A stretch of 7,712 nt of DNA from Candidatus Bathyarchaeota archaeon (GTDB lineage: Archaea > Thermoproteota > Bathyarchaeia > Bathyarchaeales > SOJC01): NCBI GenBank assembly GCA_030608925.1, contig JAUWDF010000023.1, forward strand, positions 1 to 7,712, read 5' to 3'. Below the pieces are notes generated by a model that was given only the letters and a program-made list of their open reading frames with translations, made no database searches and was not told where the DNA came from. Below, piece by piece: positions 1 to 5,989 of the stretch; the first letter of the stretch is position 1, and each line of letters opens with the position of its first letter. The position numbers and the translations under genes were made by a program.

Positions 1-397
1 GATCAAAGTACATTCCATTCCGATAAAGTTCAGATGTGAAGATATCAACCCAATCTGTGTTGTCTCTCACAGCAGAGTGTGTCCTAAGTAACAAGATTTT
101 TTCACCCTTTGCGGGAAGATCCCGAAGAAAGTTGACTGTTATGGCTCCACCAGAATAATATTTGACATCGTACCCTGAAGTATTCAAAATTGAAGCAACT
201 TGATCCCTAAAATAAGGGTTGTCCAGCTGATCTTGAATAGTCAATTGGTCTATAATTGCTGCAGTCCAGCTCTCAGGGTTCGATTTCAGAACGAAATAGT
301 ATGCGGCTAGACTGATGAGAATTATAATGGCAACCAGAAAAATACCATACAGGAGTTTCCTATCGATATTAGACTGATGTTTCAGTTCTTTCACCAT
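1..397 (-). CDS. Membrane-anchored protein of unknown function, C-terminus cut by window edge
   Basis: A minus-strand frame is open from an ATG at 397 to the left edge, giving 132 residues; the rest lies outside the window. The protein starts with a short basic stretch (K3, K6, R13, K14) and then one hydrophobic segment at about residues 15-37 (core GIFLVAIIILISLAAYYF). This reads as an uncleaved signal anchor with the remainder outside the cell. The soluble part (about 40-132) alternates predicted helices and strands, with landmarks AAIIDQL (46-52), GYDVKYYSG (75-83), and ILLLRTHSA (101-109) where a buried strand ends in R-x-H-S. I recognise a general likeness to uncharacterised archaeal exoproteins but can name no family or activity. 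An in-frame GTG at 406 is an alternative start; no Shine-Dalgarno motif precedes either. The gene lies 81 bp downstream of the ligase on the same strand and could share its transcript. Confidence 0.72.
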   Translation of the reverse strand, partial: MVKELKHQSNIDRKLLYGIFLVAIIILISLAAYYFVLKSNPESWTAAIIDQLTIQDQLDNPYFRDQVASILNTSGYDVKYYSGGAITVNFLRDLPAKGEKILLLRTHSAVRDNTDWVDIFTSELYRNGMYFD

Positions 398-478
398 GAA
401 CGTCACAGTTTATTCAATTCGAGTGCTATTTCTAAAATGTGAGTATACCAGTTCTTTAACTTCTCGGCTGTGGGACTT

Positions 479-2245
479 TCAGCTTTGGCTTAGATTCTTC
501 AACTGAACTTGATACATTCTTAATATTTCTTTGTGGGTTGTTGCATCTTCTGCTGACTTGTCTACCCTGAAGTTGCCTGTGAATCTAGGAAACCTTATGG
601 CAAGCCCACTTCCTTTGCGAATTGAATCCATTGCACAGGTGTGAATCGGGCTCAAAGTTATCTCAGCACCAAGGACTTCGAGAACGACTGCTGGTTTAAA
701 CCAAACATCTGCTTTCAGAGTGGATTCAACCCTTATATTTCTAGTGGAAGTCATGTGTTTTCTCATAGTTTTAGGTATTTTTTCCAAGTCTTCATCAGTG
801 AAGCCTGTTCCACACTTTGTGACCGTTTCAAATACGTTTCTGTCTGGGTTGTATGCAGCAAGTAGTAATGCTCCATATGTTCTTGCCCGTTTTCCTCGAC
901 CGTGAAAGGCTCCTACCACGACCAAGTCTACAGTATCCGTCATCTCGCTTTTGTAGTCTCGTTTATATTTTATCCACATCCATCCTCTTGCACCCGCTTG
1001 GTAGAAAGAGTCATCTGATGTGGATTTGCATATGATACCTTCACAACCCTTCTCGATAGCGCTCTCAAAAAAACGCTCCATGTCTTCAACGTTGTCCACT
1101 TTCAAGGATCTTGTGTTTTTAACCCGATCGCTTTTGATGACGATTTCTTCGAGCTTCCTACGTCTCGTCAAGAATGGTTCCTGAGTATAGTCTTTTCCGT
1201 CAGCGAACAATAAATCAAACGTGAAAAGTGCAATAGGATATTCTGACATTGCTTCTGCAACGCCATGTTTGCGCCTACGATGCATCAGTTCTTGGAATGG
1301 CTTTAATTCTCCTGTATCGACATCTATGGCTACGATTTCGGCTTCAATTATTGCGTTTTTCGCTTTAATGTGTTTCATTACGAGTTCAGCAGCGTCCGGA
1401 TATTGTGGTGTAATGTTCTCTAAACGACGGGAAAACAAAGTGACATGATCTTCTTTTTTGTGAGCTTGCATTCGCTCTCCATCATACTTGAACTCCGCCA
1501 TGCATTTATCGCCCAGCTTCTCCAGGATTTCTTTGATAGAACCTAGACGTTCAGCCAACATTGGACGTATTGGTTTTCCGAGGATTACTGTAAATCGTCT
1601 AATTTTACCAAGGCCTTTTTCAGCAACTGTTTTCGCCACGTGTCCCAGATCGGAGGAAATGTTGTAAGCCCTCTCTAAGTCATCTCTTGATTCTTTCCCT
1701 CCTCCATGAGCAATCGCTAAAGCATCCAACACCGTCATGTCAGCGATTCCCAGTCTCAAGCTTCCTGTCACAATTCTCACTATATATTTAGCTTCTAGTG
1801 GTGTCGCCCTTGATAAGAGACCGGCGAGGAGGCTGAGTTTCTTGTCCAGCGAGCCAGCACCCGAGGTCCTGGCTATGGTATCGAGCGTTTCATAAACCGC
1901 TTCTACAGTTAATGGTGTTACCTGAAACAAAGTTGCTTGGGTCTTTCTGATGAGAAAAGCTTGAGCTGTTTTACCTATGTCTCCAGTTTTCGCTAAATCT
2001 CTTAAGATTTCTTGCTCGCTTTTGCCTGTTGCCCTGCTTACTGCTTGGATAGCAAGCTTCTCCGCAATTCCCATTTCAATGTTTACGAAGTCAGGATATA
2101 GTTTCCCCTGAGTAAGGTATACAATTTTGTCTATAATTTCAGTAGGAGTTATCTCAAGGAGTCTTGCGAGATAATCTGTCATCTCAAGTCTTTTGGTTGT
2201 GGCTTCGATCTTCATGTAACAGATTGCTATTTGAGAGAACTTCAC
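479..2245 (-). CDS. lig: ATP-dependent DNA ligase, archaeal type (complete)
   Basis: This enzyme seals nicks between 3'-OH and 5'-phosphate ends in DNA using ATP, joining Okazaki fragments and finishing repair. At 588 residues it has the usual length of archaeal ligase I-type enzymes. An N-terminal DNA-binding domain (about 1-220, including KRLEMTDYLARLL and GSLRLGIADMTVLDALA) precedes the nucleotidyltransferase core. Motif I is EFKYDGERMQ, with K253 as the lysine adenylated by ATP. Motif Ia is SRRLEN (272-277), motif III FTFDLLF (341-347), motif IV EGIICKS (402-408) and motif V WIKYKRD (424-430). The OB-fold domain (about 438-575) ends in motif VI-type RFPRFTGNFRVDKS. All expected catalytic residues are present. 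The start is GTG at 2245, chosen because MKFSQIA and the following residues match the usual archaeal ligase N-terminus and a Shine-Dalgarno motif sits 6 nt upstream. The stop is TGA. The gene has its own TATA-like box, so it need not depend on the nitroreductase upstream. Confidence 0.97.
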   Translation of the reverse strand: MKFSQIAICYMKIEATTKRLEMTDYLARLLEITPTEIIDKIVYLTQGKLYPDFVNIEMGIAEKLAIQAVSRATGKSEQEILRDLAKTGDIGKTAQAFLIRKTQATLFQVTPLTVEAVYETLDTIARTSGAGSLDKKLSLLAGLLSRATPLEAKYIVRIVTGSLRLGIADMTVLDALAIAHGGGKESRDDLERAYNISSDLGHVAKTVAEKGLGKIRRFTVILGKPIRPMLAERLGSIKEILEKLGDKCMAEFKYDGERMQAHKKEDHVTLFSRRLENITPQYPDAAELVMKHIKAKNAIIEAEIVAIDVDTGELKPFQELMHRRRKHGVAEAMSEYPIALFTFDLLFADGKDYTQEPFLTRRRKLEEIVIKSDRVKNTRSLKVDNVEDMERFFESAIEKGCEGIICKSTSDDSFYQAGARGWMWIKYKRDYKSEMTDTVDLVVVGAFHGRGKRARTYGALLLAAYNPDRNVFETVTKCGTGFTDEDLEKIPKTMRKHMTSTRNIRVESTLKADVWFKPAVVLEVLGAEITLSPIHTCAMDSIRKGSGLAIRFPRFTGNFRVDKSAEDATTHKEILRMYQVQLKNLSQS

Positions 2246-2250
2246 AAGGC

Positions 2251-2256
2251 TTCCTC
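2251..2256 (-). promoter_or_regulatory. Ribosome binding site of the DNA ligase
   Basis: The minus strand reads GAGGAA here, ending about 5-6 nt before the GTG at 2245. It supports that non-ATG start over the internal ATG at codon 11. Confidence 0.6.
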
Positions 2257-2280
2257 TTGTCTATTTTTCACTAAAGTTGT

Positions 2281-2290
2281 TATTTAAACT
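2281..2290 (-). promoter_or_regulatory. TATA-box candidate for the DNA ligase
   Basis: The minus strand reads AGTTTAAATA, a good archaeal TATA-box match. Initiation about 25 nt downstream would fall near 2258-2262, giving a short leader that still holds the Shine-Dalgarno motif. The BRE position upstream is not clearly purine-rich, so this rests mainly on the TATA match and its spacing. Confidence 0.5.
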
Positions 2291-2345
2291 AGACCTCCAA
2301 AAGGCAACAGGCTCGTACTTGGTTGTATGATGGTGCTTTGAGTGG

Positions 2346-2873
2346 CTAGAAGGTTTCTTTGTGGATTATATCAACTTTGGATCTACGATCTCGCGGGTTT
2401 GGGTGCATAGAGGTGTATCCAATGGCAACAATCGCTACTGGTCGCACATGGCTTGGAGTGTTTATAGCTTTCCTCACCATCTTTTCTTGGAATGACCCAA
2501 CCCAACAGCCTCCAAGCCCTAAAGCGTGTGCAGCCAACAACAAGTTTTGCGTCGCAGCTGCCGTGTCTTGTATACAATAGAGGGTTTCGCCTCGACTTCC
2601 ATATCTCCTCTTAGATCGTGCTTCATCAGCACAGACCACTATGTTAACTGGTGCTGTTTCAATGAAAGTTTGGTTCAGGGCTGCAACTGACAATTTGTGT
2701 TTTATCTGAGGATCCTGCACAACAACGAATTCCCAAGGTTGAATGTTGCCAGCAGATGGCGCTAGTCTAGCAGCCTCAATGATTTTGTCCACAATTACTT
2801 CAGGTATTGCTCTCTTCTCAAAAGCACGGACACTTCTTCTGTTCTTTATGGCATCAAAAACATCCACGATCAC
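2346..2873 (-). CDS. Nitroreductase-family FMN oxidoreductase
   Basis: This is a small flavoprotein of the nitroreductase superfamily, which transfers hydride from NAD(P)H through bound FMN to acceptors such as nitro compounds, quinones or flavins; the natural substrate cannot be read from sequence. It has 175 residues, typical of short archaeal members that work as dimers. The N-terminal FMN-phosphate motif is NRRSVRAF (11-18). The FMN-contacting stretch is APSAGNIQPWEFVVV (38-52), and the C-terminal flavin/dimer region is DTAAATQNLLLAAHALGLGGCWVG (103-126, cited here by its parts DTAAATQNLLL and GLGGCWVG). The family core is complete and not broken. The start is GTG at 2873; a second in-frame GTG at 2867 is equally possible, since the GGAG at 2878-2881 lies 4 nt from the first and 10 nt from the second. 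The stop is TAG. The gene is transcribed away from the surface-protein gene across a shared promoter region, and lies 100 bp upstream of the ligase on the same strand. Confidence 0.92.
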   Translation of the reverse strand: MIVDVFDAIKNRRSVRAFEKRAIPEVIVDKIIEAARLAPSAGNIQPWEFVVVQDPQIKHKLSVAALNQTFIETAPVNIVVCADEARSKRRYGSRGETLYCIQDTAAATQNLLLAAHALGLGGCWVGSFQEKMVRKAINTPSHVRPVAIVAIGYTSMHPNPRDRRSKVDIIHKETF

Positions 2874-2920
2874 AAAACTCCATTGAAGATAGATTCACTT
2901 CCCTCCTCAAAAGCCTCGCT

Positions 2921-2932
2921 TAATAATATAAA
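2921..2932 (-). promoter_or_regulatory. TATA-box candidate for the nitroreductase gene
   Basis: The minus strand reads TTTATATTATTA, a strong archaeal TATA-like element. Initiation about 25-27 nt downstream would fall near 2900, leaving a leader of roughly 25-30 nt before the GTG. The same AT-rich block read on the plus strand (AATATAAATT) could also serve the divergent gene. Confidence 0.55.
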
Positions 2933-2942
2933 TTGTGCACAA
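2933..2942. promoter_or_regulatory. Perfect 10-bp palindrome in divergent promoter, possible operator
   Basis: TTGTGCACAA is its own reverse complement and directly abuts the TATA-like block, at the BRE position for the nitroreductase promoter. A dimeric regulator bound here could block transcription factor B/TBP loading for the minus-strand gene and perhaps the plus-strand gene as well. A 10-bp palindrome occurs by chance several times in a window this size, so only its position makes it notable. Confidence 0.35.
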
Positions 2943-2953
2943 GACCATTTGTC

Positions 2954-2964
2954 AAAGATTAAAT
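2954..2964 (+). promoter_or_regulatory. Possible BRE/TATA for the surface-protein gene
   Basis: AAAGATTAAAT has a purine-rich BRE-like half followed by a weak TATA-like half. Initiation about 25 nt on would leave a leader of about 15-20 nt containing the GGGGGT ribosome-binding motif at 2994-2999, which ends 5 nt before the GTG at 3005. The alternative is the AT-rich block at 2925-2934, which implies a leader of about 50 nt. Confidence 0.35.
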
Positions 2965-3004
2965 CCAACAATCTCCACGTAGTAATTCGTCATGGGGGTA
3001 AACA

Positions 3005-4414
3005 GTGAAAAACTCGAATAGAAGAGTTATATCTTTTACCATTACTAGTCTGTTAGTTTTCCTAGCTTTTTTTTCGCAACTTCCCAGTCGACTATCGGTG
3101 ATGGCTCAGAGCAACATTCACAAACTTCAAGGCGACCAGATGGCAAATATTTCAGCTCAAGACTATGAAGGTAGCTGGTGGAGGATTAAGACTAATTACA
3201 TTACTTTGCTCATTTCCATGAGGGAGAACAAACCCATTTTTGTTTGGTGGGAATCGAATAATACTGCCCAAGGATATGTCGCAGAATATGTTGGATTGAC
3301 GGAATATCTGCTTTCAGAGACCAGAAATTACTATGAACATGAACATCAGGCTAACAACCAAACGTTGAAGGAGCTAGTTGACAAGAGGTACATAAACCCT
3401 CTTGAAATCAAATGGGCAAGATCACATTGTTCGCACGAATGGACAACTATTGCCCAGTTTATTTCTCAAATAAAAAACATAACTCAGGACTTTGTGTTTA
3501 CGCGTTTAGGATTACACCCATCTCACTTGTCCTTTGAATCGTGTCAATGGAACTTAACTCAGCCCATAACGGTCACCGATGAAAACGGTGTTTCTTACAT
3601 ATCGTTTAACTTCACATTGATTGCAGCCCCATTAAAATTCCAGTTTGCACAAAACAATATCGTGATTCGATGCAGATTCTATTATGAAGGTACACCTGCA
3701 GAATCCGAAAGTGAAAAACTGAAGTTAGAATTAGTTATCCGAAATTGGAGTTGGAACACTGATAAGCTTGGGGACCTTTACAGCAATATTGAGTCAAATC
3801 AAGGAATTGGTAATCGATGGAGGATGGCCCTCAATGGATATTCATTGCCAATCCTAAACATAAGTTCAGGTCTGGCTCTGCAAGTCGATTTAACGTCCAA
3901 AGACGTTTCGCAACAAGATGAATCTCAGAGCGATATAGAATTAGCTGCTCACTTCTTAAAGAGTGGCTCAGCTCTCTTTGAGATTGTTGTTAACGATCAA
4001 AGGGTGAACTTAGACGATTATAAAAATCAAATGGGGGATGATGAAACTCCCATTGAAGCCACTAAGGATAATCATCACACAATACGCTTTGCTGCGGGAA
4101 GCCAAATCCTGCCAGGATTCTTCGATTTTACCAGTTCCGCACGTACTGTTAATCACATGGGAACCACGGATATACTCGTAGAAACATCATATGCCTCAAC
4201 AGGCAATACACTCAATCTATTCATAGGCTATCAATACTTCAGTGACAATACACTGGAGCACGATCCATCTCTTGGTCTTGAGGAATATGCGATGAAGCTA
4301 CCGTCTACACTCATAATAGGAGTCGCTGGTGGAGCTGTTCTGGCTGTGGCTGTAGTTCTGACTATCTTGCGAACACGCAAGAAACAATTAATTAACCATG
4401 AAGAGATCGCGTAG
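3005..4414 (+). CDS. Secreted, C-terminally anchored surface protein of unknown function
   Basis: The 469-residue protein has the architecture of a type I membrane exoprotein. A signal peptide (basic MKNSNRRV, hydrophobic core about 10-28, likely cleavage after A34 in SVMA-QS) leads into a large ectodomain (about 35-432). A single transmembrane helix follows at about 434-455, then a basic RTRKK stop-transfer and a short cytoplasmic tail. The ectodomain carries eight N-x-S/T sequons (N48, N85, N118, N158, N183, N202, N247, N285), all in its first two thirds, consistent with archaeal N-glycosylation. Three cysteines (142, 180, 223) and an HCSHEW cluster (141-146) are present; their role is unknown. 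Aromatic-rich, alternating segments (for example SYISFNFTLIAAP and NIVIRCRFYYEG) suggest beta-sandwich structure. The start is GTG at 3005, supported by the GGGGGT motif 5 nt upstream and by the signal peptide that begins there. I can assign no family; a cell-surface or S-layer-associated role is inference. Confidence 0.88.
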   Translation: MKNSNRRVISFTITSLLVFLAFFSQLPSRLSVMAQSNIHKLQGDQMANISAQDYEGSWWRIKTNYITLLISMRENKPIFVWWESNNTAQGYVAEYVGLTEYLLSETRNYYEHEHQANNQTLKELVDKRYINPLEIKWARSHCSHEWTTIAQFISQIKNITQDFVFTRLGLHPSHLSFESCQWNLTQPITVTDENGVSYISFNFTLIAAPLKFQFAQNNIVIRCRFYYEGTPAESESEKLKLELVIRNWSWNTDKLGDLYSNIESNQGIGNRWRMALNGYSLPILNISSGLALQVDLTSKDVSQQDESQSDIELAAHFLKSGSALFEIVVNDQRVNLDDYKNQMGDDETPIEATKDNHHTIRFAAGSQILPGFFDFTSSARTVNHMGTTDILVETSYASTGNTLNLFIGYQYFSDNTLEHDPSLGLEEYAMKLPSTLIIGVAGGAVLAVAVVLTILRTRKKQLINHEEIA

Positions 4415-4447
4415 AAACCTCAAGACAGGTGTTAGTTGCCAGAGAAC

Positions 4448-4473
4448 TGAAATTATTTCATACGCGCGCGCAT
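4448..4473. repeat. Inverted repeat fused to alternating pyrimidine-purine tract
   Basis: TGAAAT-T-ATTTCA at 4448-4460 is a perfect inverted repeat with 6-bp arms, 33 bp past the surface-protein stop. It runs directly into 4459-4473, where 15 bases alternate pyrimidine and purine around a CG core. No T-run follows on the plus strand, so a terminator reading is weak. Confidence 0.5.
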
Positions 4474-4664
4474 CGATCCGAAAGACAACCAAAGCAGAAT
4501 GCAAAATCCCTAGACTCGATCCAAACATGGTTCTTGTGGAAAGATGACTCAGATCCAATGTGCAATGAAACTCTCGATGGATGAAGTGGCGTGAATTCTA
4601 TTATACTCCATTCAGGTTTCGAAAAGATAACAATGCCCGGGCGCAAAACCATTAATAGGAGCAA

Positions 4665-4676
4665 CCGAAATAAATT
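4665..4676 (+). promoter_or_regulatory. BRE/TATA candidate for the eL22-like gene
   Basis: CCGAAATAAATT combines a near-consensus purine-rich BRE (CGAAA) with a TATA-like half, the best such match I see in the window. Initiation about 25 nt downstream would fall near 4700, implying an untranslated leader of about 90 nt before the TTG at 4790. Confidence 0.5.
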
Positions 4677-4730
4677 CAGCGCTATCGATAAGGTTGTTTA
4701 CGTTATGACTCCACTCTGCGGATACTATTC

Positions 4731-4776
4731 CCTAAACGTTTTAGGTTTCAAGTTAGAGTTCTTATTCGATTATAAG
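4731..4776 (+). promoter_or_regulatory. Two small hairpins in the putative eL22 leader
   Basis: CCTAAA-CGT-TTTAGG at 4731-4745 can form a 6-bp stem. CTTAT-TCGATT-ATAAG at 4761-4776 can form a 5-bp stem ending one base before the GGAGG ribosome-binding site. Both are AT-rich and individually weak. Their placement just ahead of the start of a ribosomal-protein-like gene would suit translational control, which is inference. Confidence 0.35.
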
Positions 4777-4777
4777 A

Positions 4778-4782
4778 GGAGG
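4778..4782 (+). promoter_or_regulatory. Ribosome binding site of the eL22-like gene
   Basis: A perfect GGAGG lies 7 nt upstream of TTG at 4790. No ATG or GTG is available in frame near this point, so the motif decides in favour of the TTG start. Confidence 0.75.
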
Positions 4783-4789
4783 ACTGAGG

Positions 4790-5077
4790 TTGTCTAAAAC
4801 TCCTATCGACATTTCGGAATTACGTAAAGGTGCAAATGGCGACACAGTGAAAGAACTAGCTGATTTCCTTGAAGAGAAGTTGGAAAGTGTTGAAGTCGAT
4901 ATGACAGGCAGCGAAATCATATTGAGTTATGCAGAAGAAGAAAAACCGTTTTCTCGATCCCACCTTCGAGTCATCTTGCGAAAGTTTCTACATAAAACAG
5001 AGCATAAGGACTTCAAAGTGATAGCTGGGAAAGAGAACACCTTCATCATCAAAGAGAAGAAAACATTCAGCGAATAA
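4790..5077 (+). CDS. Ribosomal protein eL22-like small protein
   Basis: The 95-residue protein resembles the eukaryote-type large-subunit ribosomal protein eL22 (L22e). By memory alignment, its segment PFSRSHLRVILRKFL (54-68) followed by EHKDFKVIAGKENTF fits the eL22 core PFSKRYLKYLTKKYL followed by LRDWLRVVANSKESY in order and spacing. Upstream, VKELADFLEEKL corresponds to the helix FEQFLQERI, and VEVDMTGSEIILSY to the following strands. It lacks the long acidic tail and basic N-terminal extension of eukaryotic eL22. If the call holds, it would bind 23S rRNA in the 50S subunit. Translation starts at TTG with a perfect GGAGG 7 nt before it. The gene appears to be a single-gene unit with its own promoter and a structured leader, and converges on the transporter gene with a 19-bp gap. 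The alternative is an uncharacterised RNA-binding protein of similar fold. Confidence 0.68.
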   Translation: MSKTPIDISELRKGANGDTVKELADFLEEKLESVEVDMTGSEIILSYAEEEKPFSRSHLRVILRKFLHKTEHKDFKVIAGKENTFIIKEKKTFSE

Positions 5078-5096
5078 CAAACTTGCAGGTTTTATG

Positions 5097-5972
5097 CTAA
5101 TCTCCTGAAGCTACTACGAAAAGTCCAACAAGAACTAGAATTGACCCAACAATAAAAATTGGGAGTGGAACTTCGGAAAAGATCACTACACCAAAAAGAG
5201 TCGCTCCCAATGGTTCCAGAAGCGCCATTGTCGCAGTTTCATACGACTTCAAGTTTGACAATGAGGAGAAAAAAAGTGTGTGCGCAGCTGCTGTAGGTAA
5301 GATTCCTAAACCTACCAGAGGTAGAAGCAAGCCTAAGTTCTCTATTGAATCAAAAGACGACCTAGTTACCACGATTCCACCAACAACAGTGATCACTGCT
5401 GCGAAATATATCCCGAACATTGTTGATAATAATGGAAGCCTTCGGCGTCTTACTCGACCATAATTAAGATAGAAACCTTCAGCGATAGCAGCTAGAATAG
5501 CAGCCAGATCCCCCATAATGTTTCCTCCCACTCCGGACCTAATGTCTCCCATGGTTATGACACCAGCTCCGATAAACGATAGAATCATGCCTGCTAAAGC
5601 TGGCTTAGATGGTTTTGTGCTATAAATGAAGGTCGATATGAACATTGAGAAAATTGGTGTAGTATTCACCAAGACCGTTGCATTCAGCAAAGATGTATTT
5701 CTTACTGCCAAAACGAAAAGGATGAAATGACTGCTCAAAAGAATTCCTAAAATTGAAAAATCCTTGAAATTCCTCCAAGCGAAGTTTGTTCTAAGTGTTT
5801 TTCTGAGAATAAGAATAATAACCGCCAAGGTAGCACACGCTATGATAAGCCGCCAAAAAACTATCAATAAAACATTCATTTCAGGTAATAAACGTATGAA
5901 TATAGCTGCAGTACTGAATAGGAACCCTGCAAGAATACCTTCTAATAATGCAACACGTCTACTTTTAATCAT
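5097..5972 (-). CDS. DMT-superfamily (EamA) permease
   Basis: This is an integral membrane transporter of the drug/metabolite transporter superfamily. Its 291 residues contain ten predicted helices (about 8-28, 33-57, 72-92, 95-117, 124-143, 153-170, 181-203, 212-232, 246-267, 270-289), arranged as two five-helix EamA repeats. The repeat signature is visible as NATVLVNTTPIFSMFI in the first half and as ALLEPLGATLFGVVIFSE (250-267) in the second, where ALLEPLGA..G is typical. A basic loop GRVRRRR (172-178) lies between the halves, probably on the cytoplasmic side. Family members export or import amino acids, nucleosides or other small metabolites; the substrate cannot be told here. The start is ATG at 5972 with no clear Shine-Dalgarno motif. 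It lies only 17 bp after the Rad50 stop on the same strand, so translation probably relies on the rad50 transcript. The stop is TAG. It faces the eL22-like gene tail to tail. Confidence 0.93.
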   Translation of the reverse strand: MIKSRRVALLEGILAGFLFSTAAIFIRLLPEMNVLLIVFWRLIIACATLAVIILILRKTLRTNFAWRNFKDFSILGILLSSHFILFVLAVRNTSLLNATVLVNTTPIFSMFISTFIYSTKPSKPALAGMILSFIGAGVITMGDIRSGVGGNIMGDLAAILAAIAEGFYLNYGRVRRRRLPLLSTMFGIYFAAVITVVGGIVVTRSSFDSIENLGLLLPLVGLGILPTAAAHTLFFSSLSNLKSYETATMALLEPLGATLFGVVIFSEVPLPIFIVGSILVLVGLFVVASGD

Positions 5973-5989
5973 AATATGCTACGCCGTTC

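Larger units (their letters stand above)
4415..4789. other. 375-bp gap without a convincing gene
   Basis: No tRNA, rRNA or recognisable C/D-box RNA is visible on either strand. The two open frames of 68 codons that cross it (plus strand 4591-4797, minus strand 4458-4664) have no family resemblance, and the plus-strand one runs into the next gene's start. The gap holds an inverted repeat at 4448-4460, an alternating CG-rich tract at 4459-4473, an imperfect direct repeat (GACTC-GATCCAA at 4513-4524 and 4546-4558), the palindrome GCCCGGGC at 4635-4642, a BRE/TATA match at 4665-4676 and leader hairpins before the eL22-like gene. Confidence 0.6.

Noticed and set aside
641..1035. Several plus-strand frames opposite the DNA ligase
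   Set aside because: They are shadows of a conserved gene; none resembles a known protein.
4540..4600. Possible C/D-box guide RNA (GATGA- and ATGA-like motifs near each other)
   Set aside because: No proper pairing of a RUGAUGA box C with a CUGA box D at the usual spacing on either strand, and no terminal stem.
4600..4660. T-loop-like TTCGAAA suggesting a tRNA
   Set aside because: No matching T-arm stem, anticodon arm or acceptor stem could be built around it.
4458..4664. Minus-strand 68-codon frame in the long gap
   Set aside because: Its start is weak, and the protein has no recognisable domain or credible composition; it looks like a chance open frame.
4591..4797. Plus-strand 68-codon frame before the eL22-like gene
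   Set aside because: It has no ribosome-binding motif and no family resemblance, spans the predicted promoter and hairpins of the next gene, and overlaps its start by 8 bp.
5078..5096. Short T-run between the converging eL22-like and permease genes as a terminator
   Set aside because: Only four T residues in a row and no stable stem; too weak to call.
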